Position numbers and translations under genes: made by a program. The notes beneath the pieces were generated by a model that was not told the DNA's origin, searched no databases, and worked only from the letters and a program-made list of their open reading frames with translations. Below are positions 32,474 through 41,692 of a stretch of DNA of 64,000 nt, one piece after another. Origin of the DNA: a virus; the IMG/VR virus record IMGVR_UViG_3300023257_000007, positions 62,001 through 126,000 of that record, one strand, 5' to 3'. Positions within the stretch are counted from its first letter, which is position 1, and every line of letters begins with the position of its first letter.

Positions 32474-32716
32474 TTAAAATTTAGGAACATTGAAATTTGG
32501 AGTTTTAAAATTACCAGGATTAAAATTATTCATATTCGGAACTCTACTGGTTTGTTCTTTCTCAGATTTTCTTTGTCTCTCATTTTCTTCTTTATTTCTC
32601 TCATTCATGAGTTTGATAATTTCTTCAAACTCCCAATATGGCATATCATCCCATTTACTAAATGGTATATTTTTTTGCCACAAGAATTCAAATTTATTCT
32701 GAATCAAAGTTCTCAA
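32474..32716 (-). CDS. small tail-region protein, possible tail-assembly chaperone
   Basis: 80 aa; helical DDMPYWEFEEIIKLMNERNK (24-43), then a charged linker. The frame begins with TTG inside the end of the gp26-like gene (23-nt overlap) and is open further upstream; the first ATG (Met25) is at 32644. Its place after tail-tube and hub genes and its small charged helical nature recall phage tail-assembly chaperones, which are often made by frameshifting from an overlapping gene. Function is inferred from position. Confidence 0.55.
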   Translation of the reverse strand: MRTLIQNKFEFLWQKNIPFSKWDDMPYWEFEEIIKLMNERNKEENERQRKSEKEQTSRVPNMNNFNPGNFKTPNFNVPKF

Positions 32717-33665
32717 AGAAATCTGGAATAACGAAAAGACTTGATGCGCCGTCGGGAAACGTCATTTCCGTGTGGACCTCCTCTCCACACGATGGACATT
32801 TCATTTTCAATCCTTTAAGACCAAACTCCATTAAATTTACTGCTTGATTTAAGATTTGAAATGTTTTCATATTCATTCGCTTAAACTCTTGTTCTTTTTC
32901 TTTAATACCATCATCTGAAATAGAAGATCTATCCCACAACATATATGGTATAATTTTCATAAAAGATACATTTGGATTTTGTTCACGTTGAACTTTACCT
33001 TTAATATTATCAAAAAATATTTCTTGTATTCCAATAGTTGGTGGAGCTAATCTATATTTTGCATCTTCAACATCAAATTCAAAGGCTCTAATATTTTGAT
33101 TATAATATTTTCCAAGTTTTTCAGACATTTCATGTTTCTCAAATGTACCATCTATTGTTTGTGATGATGTTGCTCGAAAAGGTATTTTAAAATCATGCGT
33201 ACAATATTTACATGTTACTTCTTTAGCAATTGAATTACCTTGTTGGAATGTTAATTCTCTGATCATAAAAATTAAAAACATTCTATCACCATCTTTAATA
33301 TCTTTATAAGAACCCATTGACCCATTTGGAAATAAAACTTTAATACAACCAGATAATAATTGGTTCATTTTTTCAGTAACATCCATTATATTTCTATCAT
33401 CCACAACTGAATATGCCTGTACTTCAGACACTGAAGCTGCTCTAATTTTAATTAGTGTTCCCGGTTTATAAAATATACCTAACGGTAAACTTGATATATC
33501 AACATTTAAATAACCTAATTCAGCGTTATCATTTTGTTTATTCATATTGGTAATTTCTTTTTTAATATCACCAATATCACTTTGTAATGAATCTTTTTCA
33601 TCACTATCAAGATAATTATTTAAATAATCCATTTCGTTTTTTTCTTTATCTTTATCATTTATCAT
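32694..33665 (-). CDS. 26: T4 gp26-like baseplate hub/assembly protein with zinc ribbon
   Basis: 323 aa. The segment SLPLGIFYKPGTLIKIRAAS near 55-74, then SEVQAYSVVDDRNIMDVTEK and DRMFLIFMIRELTFQQG, matches the pattern of the T4 gp26/baseplate-protein family. Zinc ligands: CKYC (near 176) and CPSC (near 299). It lies two genes after the sheath and next to the tube gene, where baseplate components are expected. The first 50 residues are an acidic, disordered-looking leader. In T4, gp26 helps assemble the central hub; equivalence here is by family resemblance. Confidence 0.6.
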   Translation of the reverse strand: MINDKDKEKNEMDYLNNYLDSDEKDSLQSDIGDIKKEITNMNKQNDNAELGYLNVDISSLPLGIFYKPGTLIKIRAASVSEVQAYSVVDDRNIMDVTEKMNQLLSGCIKVLFPNGSMGSYKDIKDGDRMFLIFMIRELTFQQGNSIAKEVTCKYCTHDFKIPFRATSSQTIDGTFEKHEMSEKLGKYYNQNIRAFEFDVEDAKYRLAPPTIGIQEIFFDNIKGKVQREQNPNVSFMKIIPYMLWDRSSISDDGIKEKEQEFKRMNMKTFQILNQAVNLMEFGLKGLKMKCPSCGEEVHTEMTFPDGASSLFVIPDFFENFDSE

Positions 33666-33685
33666 TAAAAAATATTTATTTTTAA

Positions 33686-33695
33686 TTATATATCC
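33686..33695 (-). promoter_or_regulatory. GGATATATAA box before the gp26-like gene
   Basis: Variant of the recurrent box, 21 nt before the ATG at 33665. Confidence 0.35.
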
Positions 33696-33737
33696 ACCAT
33701 ATTCAATCCATCCATTAAAAAAAAATTTTAAATATAA

Positions 33738-33763
33738 AAAATCCTCAATTTATTGAGGATTTT
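33738..33763 (-). terminator. terminator after the tail tube gene
   Basis: 11-bp perfect stem AAAATCCTCAA / TTGAGGATTTT with a 4-nt loop and A/T flanks, just beyond the tube gene. Confidence 0.85.
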
Positions 33764-33785
33764 AAAAATATTATTTAAGTATTTA

Positions 33786-34412
33786 TTAATAGTAATAATC
33801 TTGCCAATAATCTACGACAAACTTAGCAGCAAAGTCATCAACAATTTCAGCTGAAGCCCAATCTAAAGCACCACCTTTAAAACCTTCAAAGCCTGTTAAT
33901 TGAGCATTATAATAAACAACTCTTCTTATAATATGACCTTCTCTGTCATGTACGTGAACTACAATTTGGCCAACCATGTTTCTCTTATAATGTAAAGAAC
34001 CATCTTCATTATTCCATGCTAAATCATACCAATCTTTTACAATTCTCCATGTAGGTATTTGAAATGGACCAGCACTTTGAGGTGAAGATGCCCATGATGG
34101 CATGTTCGTTGAATCACCCATTGATTGTTGATTCAAATTAAATTTAATACTAATATCTTTCAAAGACGTTTCGTTTGGCATACCCATATACTCACGAGTA
34201 CTATATTTATAACGTTGTTGTTTAGTTTCAATATCTGGATAACTAGGTAATGTCGCCGTAACAGCTTGTTGTGTTAAAAAGGCTACAGTTTCGCCTCCCC
34301 ACAAGTTCTGTAATGGTACAGGTAATACAAAAGTCACTTCAAATAGATTTTTATATACTGGTTCCCATAGCTCTCTTGCTGTTGTAATGTTATTAAAATG
34401 TGGTAATGGCAT
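33786..34412 (-). CDS. 19: tail tube protein, T4 gp19-like
   Basis: 208 aa. The N-terminal RELWEPVYKNLFEVTFVLP and the central EVDIETKQ-like / STREYMGMPNET segments, then YDLAWNNEDGSLHYKRNM and VYYNAQLTGFE, follow the gp19-type tail-tube fold (Hcp-like beta barrel that stacks as hexamers inside the sheath). Length is close to T4 gp19 (163 aa), with a modest extension. It follows the sheath as in T4 (18-19), but with a homing endonuclease inserted between them, and has its own box and terminator, in keeping with high expression. Confidence 0.85.
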   Translation of the reverse strand: MPLPHFNNITTARELWEPVYKNLFEVTFVLPVPLQNLWGGETVAFLTQQAVTATLPSYPDIETKQQRYKYSTREYMGMPNETSLKDISIKFNLNQQSMGDSTNMPSWASSPQSAGPFQIPTWRIVKDWYDLAWNNEDGSLHYKRNMVGQIVVHVHDREGHIIRRVVYYNAQLTGFEGFKGGALDWASAEIVDDFAAKFVVDYWQDYYY

Positions 34413-34445
34413 AATTTCATATTTATTTTTTATAAGTTCTTATTC

Positions 34446-34455
34446 CTATATATTA
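34446..34455 (-). promoter_or_regulatory. TAATATATAG box of the tail tube gene
   Basis: Recurrent box 34 nt upstream of the ATG at 34412. Confidence 0.5.
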
Positions 34456-34478
34456 AATTTTCTTTCACAATTATATAT

Positions 34479-36200
34479 TTAATTCAAAAAACCATTTTTT
34501 AAAATACCCCACTCAAAACATATATGACCAGAATTATTTATTCTGTAAATACCCCTTTCTAACATTATATCATGCTCTGTTCTATTTGCATCATAACCAT
34601 CTTTAACCAATGTTTGTTTTCTATAATTATATCTATGCCTTCTAACACCATCAACTATGTAATGATAACCTGGTTTTGTTGTGTGACTCCTATTAAAATT
34701 TAAATTATCATAAAGATTGCCTTTACTCCAACTTCTATCAGCATAAGAAACTATTTTTTTCGGATCATAATTTTTAATAAAATATTTAAACAATTTACTA
34801 GCACCACCAACAATATTTGTGTTTAATTTGTTGCAAAACCTTAATAACTCAAAATCATATTTTTTAATAACACCTATACCCAATCTATTCTTACCAAACG
34901 TCATTAAAGAAACTAATTCATTTTCATAATATAATCCTAATTTAACACTAGATCCAACAAAACCTTGTATATGATTATTATCTAAAAATTCTCTTATTAG
35001 TTTATTATCGTTAATTTCCTTTATTTGTGTTTTTCTAGCATAAATTTTATTTGGTGTTTTACCTAATTTATTTAATATCATTGATTTAACTATATTTTGT
35101 TTATATTTCCAATCATCTTCATAAATATGGATTAATTGAATATCCTTTTCTTCACATTTTTCTGTTTTATTTAAATGATATCTATCAGATTTATATAATT
35201 CATTATGCCAATATAAACCATTAAATTCAAAAGCTAATTTTAAATCTGGTAAATAAATGTCTAATTCTAATGGCTTTATTATATTTCTTTTATTATTTAA
35301 AATTGTTTTGTCATAATTCGATTTAATATAATTTAAGAAATCAATTTCAAGTCCAGAAACTGATTTTAAAATAGGATTGCATTTAGTACATAACAAAGTA
35401 TTAGATCTTCGTCTACTATTCAAAAGAACATAACTTATTTCAAATTCGTGTCCTTTTTCACACATCATTAAATATTTTTTTTCTTCTAAATTTAAACTTA
35501 TTACATCATAATCTTCATAATATTTTAAATATTTATTCATGATTGTTTTTCTTAAACTTTTAATCATTCTGTCTTTTAAATCAATATTATGTAATGGTAC
35601 AATCACACCATATTTTTCTTTCATTGTTCTTTGTCTTTTAATTTTAACTAAATCCAATTTTGAAACATTATCAACTCCATATTTACTCAAACACGTTTCT
35701 TTATATCTATTATAAATTTCAACTGATTTTAATGGACTACTGACATTATAATTATCCTTTAGTGTTTTTAAAGATTTTTTATGAATTTCTTCATTTTGAA
35801 TAGGTGAATTATAACCATATTTTTTAATATTAGTTTTGATAATCTTTTCTTTTACTAAAATATTTTCTGATGGTGTTTTTGTACCAAATTTATCTAAACA
35901 TGTTTGCATTCTTTTATTTTTAACATGATTACTTTTATTCATGCATTTCTTAGAACAAAAAGTATAATATCCAATATTAGAATTCTTAAATTTGACAAAA
36001 TTACCACATTCACATATTACAATATTTTTAATATCATTATACCAATGATAAACTTGTTGCTTAAATGGTAAATCATCTAAACCATTTTCAATTACATATT
36101 TTTGTATTTCTTCTAGTATACTAGTAAAATACTTTTCGAGATAATTCTTTCTGAACATTTTACCAGATGAATCTAGATTTTCACTAAAAATACTTTTCAT
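34479..36200 (-). CDS. large freestanding homing endonuclease between sheath and tube
   Basis: 573 aa. A zinc knuckle (CECG ... CSKKC) near 83-104 is followed by at least five DUF723-like repeats of the type T-C-L-x-K-(F/Y)-G-(V/T) (about 115-225), a Vsr/EDxHD-like nuclease (SGLEIDFLNYIK, LELDIYLP, LAFEFNGLYWHNE, about 300-355), and a C-terminal domain (ARKTQIKEIND ... NHIQGF, LGLYYENELVSLMTFGK) seen with large T4-like phage homing endonucleases. Placement between two conserved tail genes is typical of such elements. Confidence 0.85.
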   Translation of the reverse strand: MKSIFSENLDSSGKMFRKNYLEKYFTSILEEIQKYVIENGLDDLPFKQQVYHWYNDIKNIVICECGNFVKFKNSNIGYYTFCSKKCMNKSNHVKNKRMQTCLDKFGTKTPSENILVKEKIIKTNIKKYGYNSPIQNEEIHKKSLKTLKDNYNVSSPLKSVEIYNRYKETCLSKYGVDNVSKLDLVKIKRQRTMKEKYGVIVPLHNIDLKDRMIKSLRKTIMNKYLKYYEDYDVISLNLEEKKYLMMCEKGHEFEISYVLLNSRRRSNTLLCTKCNPILKSVSGLEIDFLNYIKSNYDKTILNNKRNIIKPLELDIYLPDLKLAFEFNGLYWHNELYKSDRYHLNKTEKCEEKDIQLIHIYEDDWKYKQNIVKSMILNKLGKTPNKIYARKTQIKEINDNKLIREFLDNNHIQGFVGSSVKLGLYYENELVSLMTFGKNRLGIGVIKKYDFELLRFCNKLNTNIVGGASKLFKYFIKNYDPKKIVSYADRSWSKGNLYDNLNFNRSHTTKPGYHYIVDGVRRHRYNYRKQTLVKDGYDANRTEHDIMLERGIYRINNSGHICFEWGILKNGFLN

Positions 36201-36218
36201 AATAGGTTTCTTTTATTC

Positions 36219-36228
36219 CTATATATAA
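36219..36228 (-). promoter_or_regulatory. TTATATATAG box of the large homing endonuclease
   Basis: Variant box 19 nt from the ATG at 36200, directly after the sheath terminator. Confidence 0.4.
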
Positions 36229-36230
36229 AA

Positions 36231-36265
36231 AATTAAGAGTTAAATGTATAATTTAACTCTTAATT
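36231..36265 (-). terminator. terminator after the tail sheath gene
   Basis: 15-bp perfect stem AATTAAGAGTTAAAT / ATTTAACTCTTAATT with a 5-nt loop, 20 nt beyond the sheath stop. Confidence 0.8.
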
Positions 36266-36284
36266 TATTTTTATTTATTTGATT

Positions 36285-39200
36285 TTATAAAAATCCACCG
36301 GATTCTATATCACCTTTTTTCAGAATTGTAATGTTATTAACAATTATACCCATTCCTTTAATGATTTCAATATATGTATCTAATACACCCATTTGAAGAT
36401 CAATTATGTAATTTGTATTATTTGTTATATCCATTACATTTTTGTAATCGTATAATGCATCTGAATCTTGTAATGATTTGCAAATCTCATCAGCTCTGAA
36501 CTTAATTTCAGCTCTAATTTCAGGAGTATTAAATCTCCATTGGTATCTTAGTAACATATCATATAACTGATTCTCTAGTTCAATTAACACTTCTCTTGAG
36601 TGAATAACACTTAGTGAACTGTAAGGGAATACTTGAGCAGTATTTTCAGAATTAATGCAGTAACCTGCATTTCTCTTATATGTTATTGGATTTGCACCCA
36701 TTTGGAACATGTTTTCTAAATCAGTATTACTGAAGTCCATTTCTGTTCCACCGATACCGTTAACTCTACCATTAGTTACACCAGCCATAATTGTCCAAGG
36801 TTGTAATCCTGGACCACCAGTAAACTTCTGCATATAAGTTGTAGCAGCGTATGATGAAGGTGGTACATATTTAGGTACACCATTATCACTTACTCTAACA
36901 TATGGGAAGAAATATCCAACACATGTTGCACCAACTCCACCAGCGAAGTCATATAAGTAAGGAGGACTAAGGTCTTCATTACCACCTTTCATTATGAAAT
37001 ATGTACTAACTGCACCTGTTTGTTCACCAGCAGCATCAACTTCCATGAAGTTAGGATTTACAGACTTTTTGAAGTCTCTAAGACTTGGCATATTTATGAA
37101 GCCTAAGCAGTTTAATTTTTCACCACATAAGTCAACTAATTGTTGTTTTGGAATGACATTAGATGAAACACCACCTACACTAACACTATAAGGAGCTAAA
37201 CCTAAACCAAATGAATCAACTAAATATCTCCATGTGATTTTATTTTTATTTACTAAAGCTTTAGATAAATTTGTTGTACTATCTAATACTGTTAAAATTG
37301 TATTTTGTCTAGCGTCAGTGCCATCAGGCATTGATAAACTACTAATCTTAAATGGTCTTATATCAATTCCTTTATATGTTGAAACGTAACTATCAATACT
37401 TGAATATTGAGTTGTCATCCAATCTGCTGTTGTTGCTGTAGCACTTGGTATGGCATCATTATCAGTTATCTTTATTGAAGCATCTGTTTCAATTATTTTC
37501 AATGTACTATCACTAGGATCTACTGTTGTATTTAAAATTCTAGTTAACCTTTTAGGTACTCTACCATTTGAATATAAACCAGTACTTGAATTATAAGTAG
37601 CATCTGGATCTGTAGGATCAGTTGTTGGAATATAAGCTTCTAACATATCACCACGTTTTAGTTCAGCATATCTTGTTCTATCTACTTTAATAGTTAAAAC
37701 ATTTGCTGGATAATTACTAGTAACAAAACTTTCAATTTCTACTGTTTGTCTATAACTTCCAATATCTGATACAACTGATAAAGCATAAGCATATATTGTA
37801 CTCCAATTATAAACTGGATCTGGATCACTTGAACCAGCAGAACTTGCATTTTCTACGAAATCAACTGTTAAGTTATCAGATGAATCAATCCACATCTTAA
37901 GATAAATCTTATTAGTCGAAGCATTTGCATCTACAAAGTAATCATCGTTAGCTATTTCACCGCTATAGAAATCTAAATACATTGTTGAGTATTTAGCTAC
38001 GACACCTGCTGCATTCTCACCTGTTATACCAGAAGTACTTAAAGTTTCAAGTGGTGCGTCTATTGTAATCATTCTATCTGTGGAATTTGTAGCGTGCATT
38101 ACGAACTCGTCATCTGTATAGAATATTAATATCTCACTACCATTATAAAATTCGGCAGGATTTGTAATATTTGTTAATGTTATTGTATAAGGATCATCAG
38201 TTATCACGTAATTTGTACTAATTTGATGTTTGTATCCTGTTCCACTATTAATAATAACTGCTTTATTATTTGCTAGAGTAGTTGATAATTCATCATGATA
38301 TTGTAATTCTCTTACTGAATTATAACTTGTTCCTGTCGCATTAGGGAATGTTAATGTTAATGTGCTATTTGGAGTACTATGTTCGATAGTTAATCCCATT
38401 GTTTGATAAACATTACTTAAAACTATTGGATTATAAGTTGATGTTGTGGTACCACTAACATATAGAAGTTCTACATATCCTAAAACAATAGCAGAAGTGT
38501 TACTAAATGTTGGTTGTGCAAGAGCACCTGGTGTGCTTTCTGTACCTTCATATGTTAATATATCTTCTGAACCTTTCAACATATAAACTACATCAACTCT
38601 ACCTACTGTAGAACCTGTAGTAACCAATGTTAATGGCTCGAATTGAACTGTTGTTGTACCCGTGTCTAATGTTTGTTTTGTGTCTGCAACAAAATATGGA
38701 TCAGCACCAAATGAAAAGGCTTGATTATTTATTGTTGCTAAAACATCTGTTGTTATAGTTATTCCAGAAACTGCAGTTCCATTAGGATCTAATAATGTGA
38801 AATTATTAATACCAGGAGCAGAAACTGAAGGATATACTACTGTATATTCTAAAGTAGAATCAACACCAGTGAATGATTTATTGAATGTTATGGTTGCACC
38901 ATTTATACTTGTGATAGCACTTACTACTGTAGAAGATGCCAATGTATCACCACTTACAATACTCGTAATGTAAAGATTTTCAAATGATGTATCACCTGTG
39001 ACAACATCATTAACATACCAGTTTGTGAATCCACCTGTTGTTCTACCGTAACTAGCATTCCATGCAGCTGTTAAATCTGCATCATAATTAGCAAAAACGT
39101 TTGATTCTGCATCTAAGAACTTATTAGCCAATGATACAGTTTCTGTAACTGATTGGTTATATGACATAAAATTAATACTATCTAATTGAGTACCAACTAA

Positions 39201-40163
39201 TCCGTCACCAATTATATCAATTTTACCGTTTGGATAATCTGCACTCATTAATAAATCTTCATTATATGAGCAGAAAATACCTGTTTTATCTGTGTCTGCA
39301 TTAATATTACTCTTAATGTAAAGATCTCTATTATTTAAATCTCTAAAGTAAGGTAATAGTGATGTATCATAATATCCTAATATTGTTATGTTAGTTTCAG
39401 ATATGAAATCACTAACTGTTCCTTTAATTAAACCTGTAGTATCAAAATAAGAACTCCATGTTGTATCAACTGATAATGAATTATAATCTGTCCAATCACC
39501 TTCAACTATAATAACTGTAACTAAATAATCTGAAATCCAGTCAGTTGGATTAATATAAGTAGGAACTTTAGTTCTACCACCATACCACCATTCGGCAGTA
39601 ACATCAAATCCTGTTAAACTTGATTTAAACATAAATACTGTAACAGCCTTGTTGTTAAGGTTTGTAAAATTAAGTAATCTATCATCTGACCATGTTGTTA
39701 GACTCTTAAGATAATCTTGGAATGCAATATCATCTCTTTCCCAGAAATCTTGTCTATTGAATATCTTACTATATGGTATAGTAACTTTTGTACCTTGTGA
39801 AGTTGGATAGTTTGCATATTGAGATGCAACTGACATTGAATCATATTCAATTAGATCTCTCGTATCATTAGTTGACAGTAAATTAAGTGCCCAAATCGGA
39901 CCACTCTGTAACATTTTTAAACATGTTCTGTGGAAATAAGAACCTTTGTTTTCTAATTGTCTATCTAAATCACCGAACACAGTTGCAAACGTAGTTGGAT
40001 TGTCTATATAAACTGGCTTATTGATAGGCCCTTTCTTTGAAAAACCTGGTACTAGATTTATAAGAATATCTTGTACTGGTAACTCAATAGGTGACTGATT
40101 TATTTCTTCTATGAAAATGTCAGGTCTTTTATATTTTCCTAAATCTTTTTGTTGAATTGGCAT
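36285..40163 (-). CDS. 18: contractile tail sheath protein with large insertions
   Basis: 1292 aa, about twice T4 gp18 (659 aa). The N-terminal 130 residues (KYKRPDIFIEEINQSPIE ... LINLVPGFSKKGPIN) and the C-terminal 270 residues (GAVSTYFIMKGGNEDL ... PWTIMAGVTNGRVNGIGG ... LIELENQLYDMLLRYQWRFN) carry the conserved sheath handshake and core domains. In between, about 350-900 is a Thr/Ser-rich beta insertion with Ig-like character (TSTYNPIVLSN; TVVYPSVSAPGINNF), probably surface-exposed domains. The gene has its own box and terminator. Sheath contraction drives the tube through the host envelope. Confidence 0.88.
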   Translation of the reverse strand: MPIQQKDLGKYKRPDIFIEEINQSPIELPVQDILINLVPGFSKKGPINKPVYIDNPTTFATVFGDLDRQLENKGSYFHRTCLKMLQSGPIWALNLLSTNDTRDLIEYDSMSVASQYANYPTSQGTKVTIPYSKIFNRQDFWERDDIAFQDYLKSLTTWSDDRLLNFTNLNNKAVTVFMFKSSLTGFDVTAEWWYGGRTKVPTYINPTDWISDYLVTVIIVEGDWTDYNSLSVDTTWSSYFDTTGLIKGTVSDFISETNITILGYYDTSLLPYFRDLNNRDLYIKSNINADTDKTGIFCSYNEDLLMSADYPNGKIDIIGDGLVGTQLDSINFMSYNQSVTETVSLANKFLDAESNVFANYDADLTAAWNASYGRTTGGFTNWYVNDVVTGDTSFENLYITSIVSGDTLASSTVVSAITSINGATITFNKSFTGVDSTLEYTVVYPSVSAPGINNFTLLDPNGTAVSGITITTDVLATINNQAFSFGADPYFVADTKQTLDTGTTTVQFEPLTLVTTGSTVGRVDVVYMLKGSEDILTYEGTESTPGALAQPTFSNTSAIVLGYVELLYVSGTTTSTYNPIVLSNVYQTMGLTIEHSTPNSTLTLTFPNATGTSYNSVRELQYHDELSTTLANNKAVIINSGTGYKHQISTNYVITDDPYTITLTNITNPAEFYNGSEILIFYTDDEFVMHATNSTDRMITIDAPLETLSTSGITGENAAGVVAKYSTMYLDFYSGEIANDDYFVDANASTNKIYLKMWIDSSDNLTVDFVENASSAGSSDPDPVYNWSTIYAYALSVVSDIGSYRQTVEIESFVTSNYPANVLTIKVDRTRYAELKRGDMLEAYIPTTDPTDPDATYNSSTGLYSNGRVPKRLTRILNTTVDPSDSTLKIIETDASIKITDNDAIPSATATTADWMTTQYSSIDSYVSTYKGIDIRPFKISSLSMPDGTDARQNTILTVLDSTTNLSKALVNKNKITWRYLVDSFGLGLAPYSVSVGGVSSNVIPKQQLVDLCGEKLNCLGFINMPSLRDFKKSVNPNFMEVDAAGEQTGAVSTYFIMKGGNEDLSPPYLYDFAGGVGATCVGYFFPYVRVSDNGVPKYVPPSSYAATTYMQKFTGGPGLQPWTIMAGVTNGRVNGIGGTEMDFSNTDLENMFQMGANPITYKRNAGYCINSENTAQVFPYSSLSVIHSREVLIELENQLYDMLLRYQWRFNTPEIRAEIKFRADEICKSLQDSDALYDYKNVMDITNNTNYIIDLQMGVLDTYIEIIKGMGIIVNNITILKKGDIESGGFL

Positions 40164-40184
40164 AGTTAATACTTTATTTTTTAC

Positions 40185-40194
40185 CTATATATTA
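40185..40194 (-). promoter_or_regulatory. TAATATATAG box of the tail sheath gene
   Basis: Recurrent box 22 nt before the sheath ATG at 40163. Sheath, tube and both homing endonucleases near them share this element. Confidence 0.5.
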
Positions 40195-40306
40195 AATATA
40201 TTTTTCGAATTATCTTCAACTATTATATATAAAGTTGAAAATGTAACAAATTTCGTAAAATAAAATAGGTAGGATTTTCATTACCATCCGTATTTTTAAT
40301 TATATA

Positions 40307-41497
40307 TTAAATTAAATTTCTCAAATGATAATTGAAAACTAACTTAACCTCTTCTGAATATTTTTTTGGATATACTACAGAATCATGAATAGTAAAGATC
40401 TTAATGTGTGGATATTTCTTTGCAATATCGCTCACAACCTTACCATAAATAAAATCACTTTCCATTCTCTGCAATTTATGACTCAACGATTTATAAGTAT
40501 CGTCTAAACTTTTTAATTCTTTTATATACTCTAAAACACTCGGGTATAATTCACCAAAAATGTTATTTTCTCTGTTTCCATTATTATTTCCAAATAAAAC
40601 CTTAAACATCATCAACTTAGCATCAGTCCTTGTTTTAAGTTCAAGTGGAAATCTTTCAGTAAATTCATCATATATTAAACCATTTTTAACAATATCAATA
40701 AATCTTATAACTTCTTCATTTAATTCATCTATCTCTTGTTTTAAATATAAACCAAAAAAGAAAGGTTGTGAATTTTTAATATCAACTTCATCAACAGGCT
40801 CACCATCAATCTTCAAAAATCTATTTCTAATTTCTTTTTTAAGTATCGTAAAATTAGTGTGCATTCTACCATAACCATCAAATTTAAAAAATATATTGCC
40901 TGTTTGTATTCCATCGACACTATTATGATTACGTAAATATTTACTATTCTCCATTTCACCATTTTCCCATAAATCATCAATATAATCTATCGACTTTTGA
41001 TAATCTATCTGTACATAATATAAATAATCAATTAATTTCTTTCTAATTTCAATATCTATTGGACTATTAACATAGGTTGTAAATGATCTCTCTAAATAAT
41101 CCTTTTGATATTTTTTCATTAAGATTTTATCATCAACCACACATTTAGTTATTTCTAAGTCTGTTATATTTAATTTATATGTTTTGGCTTTTTTTGAAAC
41201 ATAATAATTAGAGACCAAAGTCATAAATCTTTTTTCAATTAAATAATTAATATAATAATTATAATATTTTCCATATTTATTTCTTAATAATACAGACCAT
41301 AAATTAAATTTAACTTCATTAGTAAAAAAATATTTTATTACTAACTCATGAATTATATTTATTAAGTAATCTGTTTTTAAATTAATACCATTATATGGTA
41401 TCTTCTTTATTCCAGTTAAATATTCATATTCTTTTGGAATAAATTGATATAAATATTGTCTATCTTTTGGTAAAATTATATTTGTTTTATGGAACAT
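40307..41497 (-). CDS. compact family-A-like polymerase palm protein
   Basis: 396 aa. The C-terminal half carries ordered polymerase-like motifs: motif A VDEVDIKNSQPFFFGLY (235-251) with Asp239, motif B-like TRTDAKLMMFKVLFGNN (289-305) with Lys294, and motif C FTIHDSVVYP (368-377) with His371-Asp372, plus MESDFIYGKVV (345-355) like the late palm helix. This is the layout of A-family DNA polymerases and their mobile-element relatives, but there is no exonuclease domain and the N-terminal 200 residues are unfamiliar. Whether it is a replicative, repair or plasmid-type enzyme is unknown. It is transcribed toward the sheath gene and divergent from the next gene. Confidence 0.6.
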   Translation of the reverse strand: MFHKTNIILPKDRQYLYQFIPKEYEYLTGIKKIPYNGINLKTDYLINIIHELVIKYFFTNEVKFNLWSVLLRNKYGKYYNYYINYLIEKRFMTLVSNYYVSKKAKTYKLNITDLEITKCVVDDKILMKKYQKDYLERSFTTYVNSPIDIEIRKKLIDYLYYVQIDYQKSIDYIDDLWENGEMENSKYLRNHNSVDGIQTGNIFFKFDGYGRMHTNFTILKKEIRNRFLKIDGEPVDEVDIKNSQPFFFGLYLKQEIDELNEEVIRFIDIVKNGLIYDEFTERFPLELKTRTDAKLMMFKVLFGNNNGNRENNIFGELYPSVLEYIKELKSLDDTYKSLSHKLQRMESDFIYGKVVSDIAKKYPHIKIFTIHDSVVYPKKYSEEVKLVFNYHLRNLI

Positions 41498-41692
41498 TAA
41501 TGAAATTATTTTTTCTTTTGAATTTAAATTATTATTTTAGAAAAGTTTATGGTTAAATTCTTAAGATGCATCAAAAGCTATTTCCACATGAAACGAAGAT
41601 TTGGTGCAAAATTATGATAGTATTCTAATTAATTAATTTTTTTCTTTAAGAAAATTTTCTTATTTTAGAAGAACATTAAAACGAAAAAAATT

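Noticed and set aside
40199-40306. Possible 22-codon ORF and TAATATATAA box between the polymerase-like and sheath genes
   Set aside because: The peptide is hydrophobic and featureless, and the box has no clear gene; kept only as spacer.
41498-41692. 195-nt divergent spacer searched for an RNA gene
   Set aside because: Only A/T tracts and a weak AAGAAAATTTTCTT palindrome; nothing supporting an RNA or ORF.
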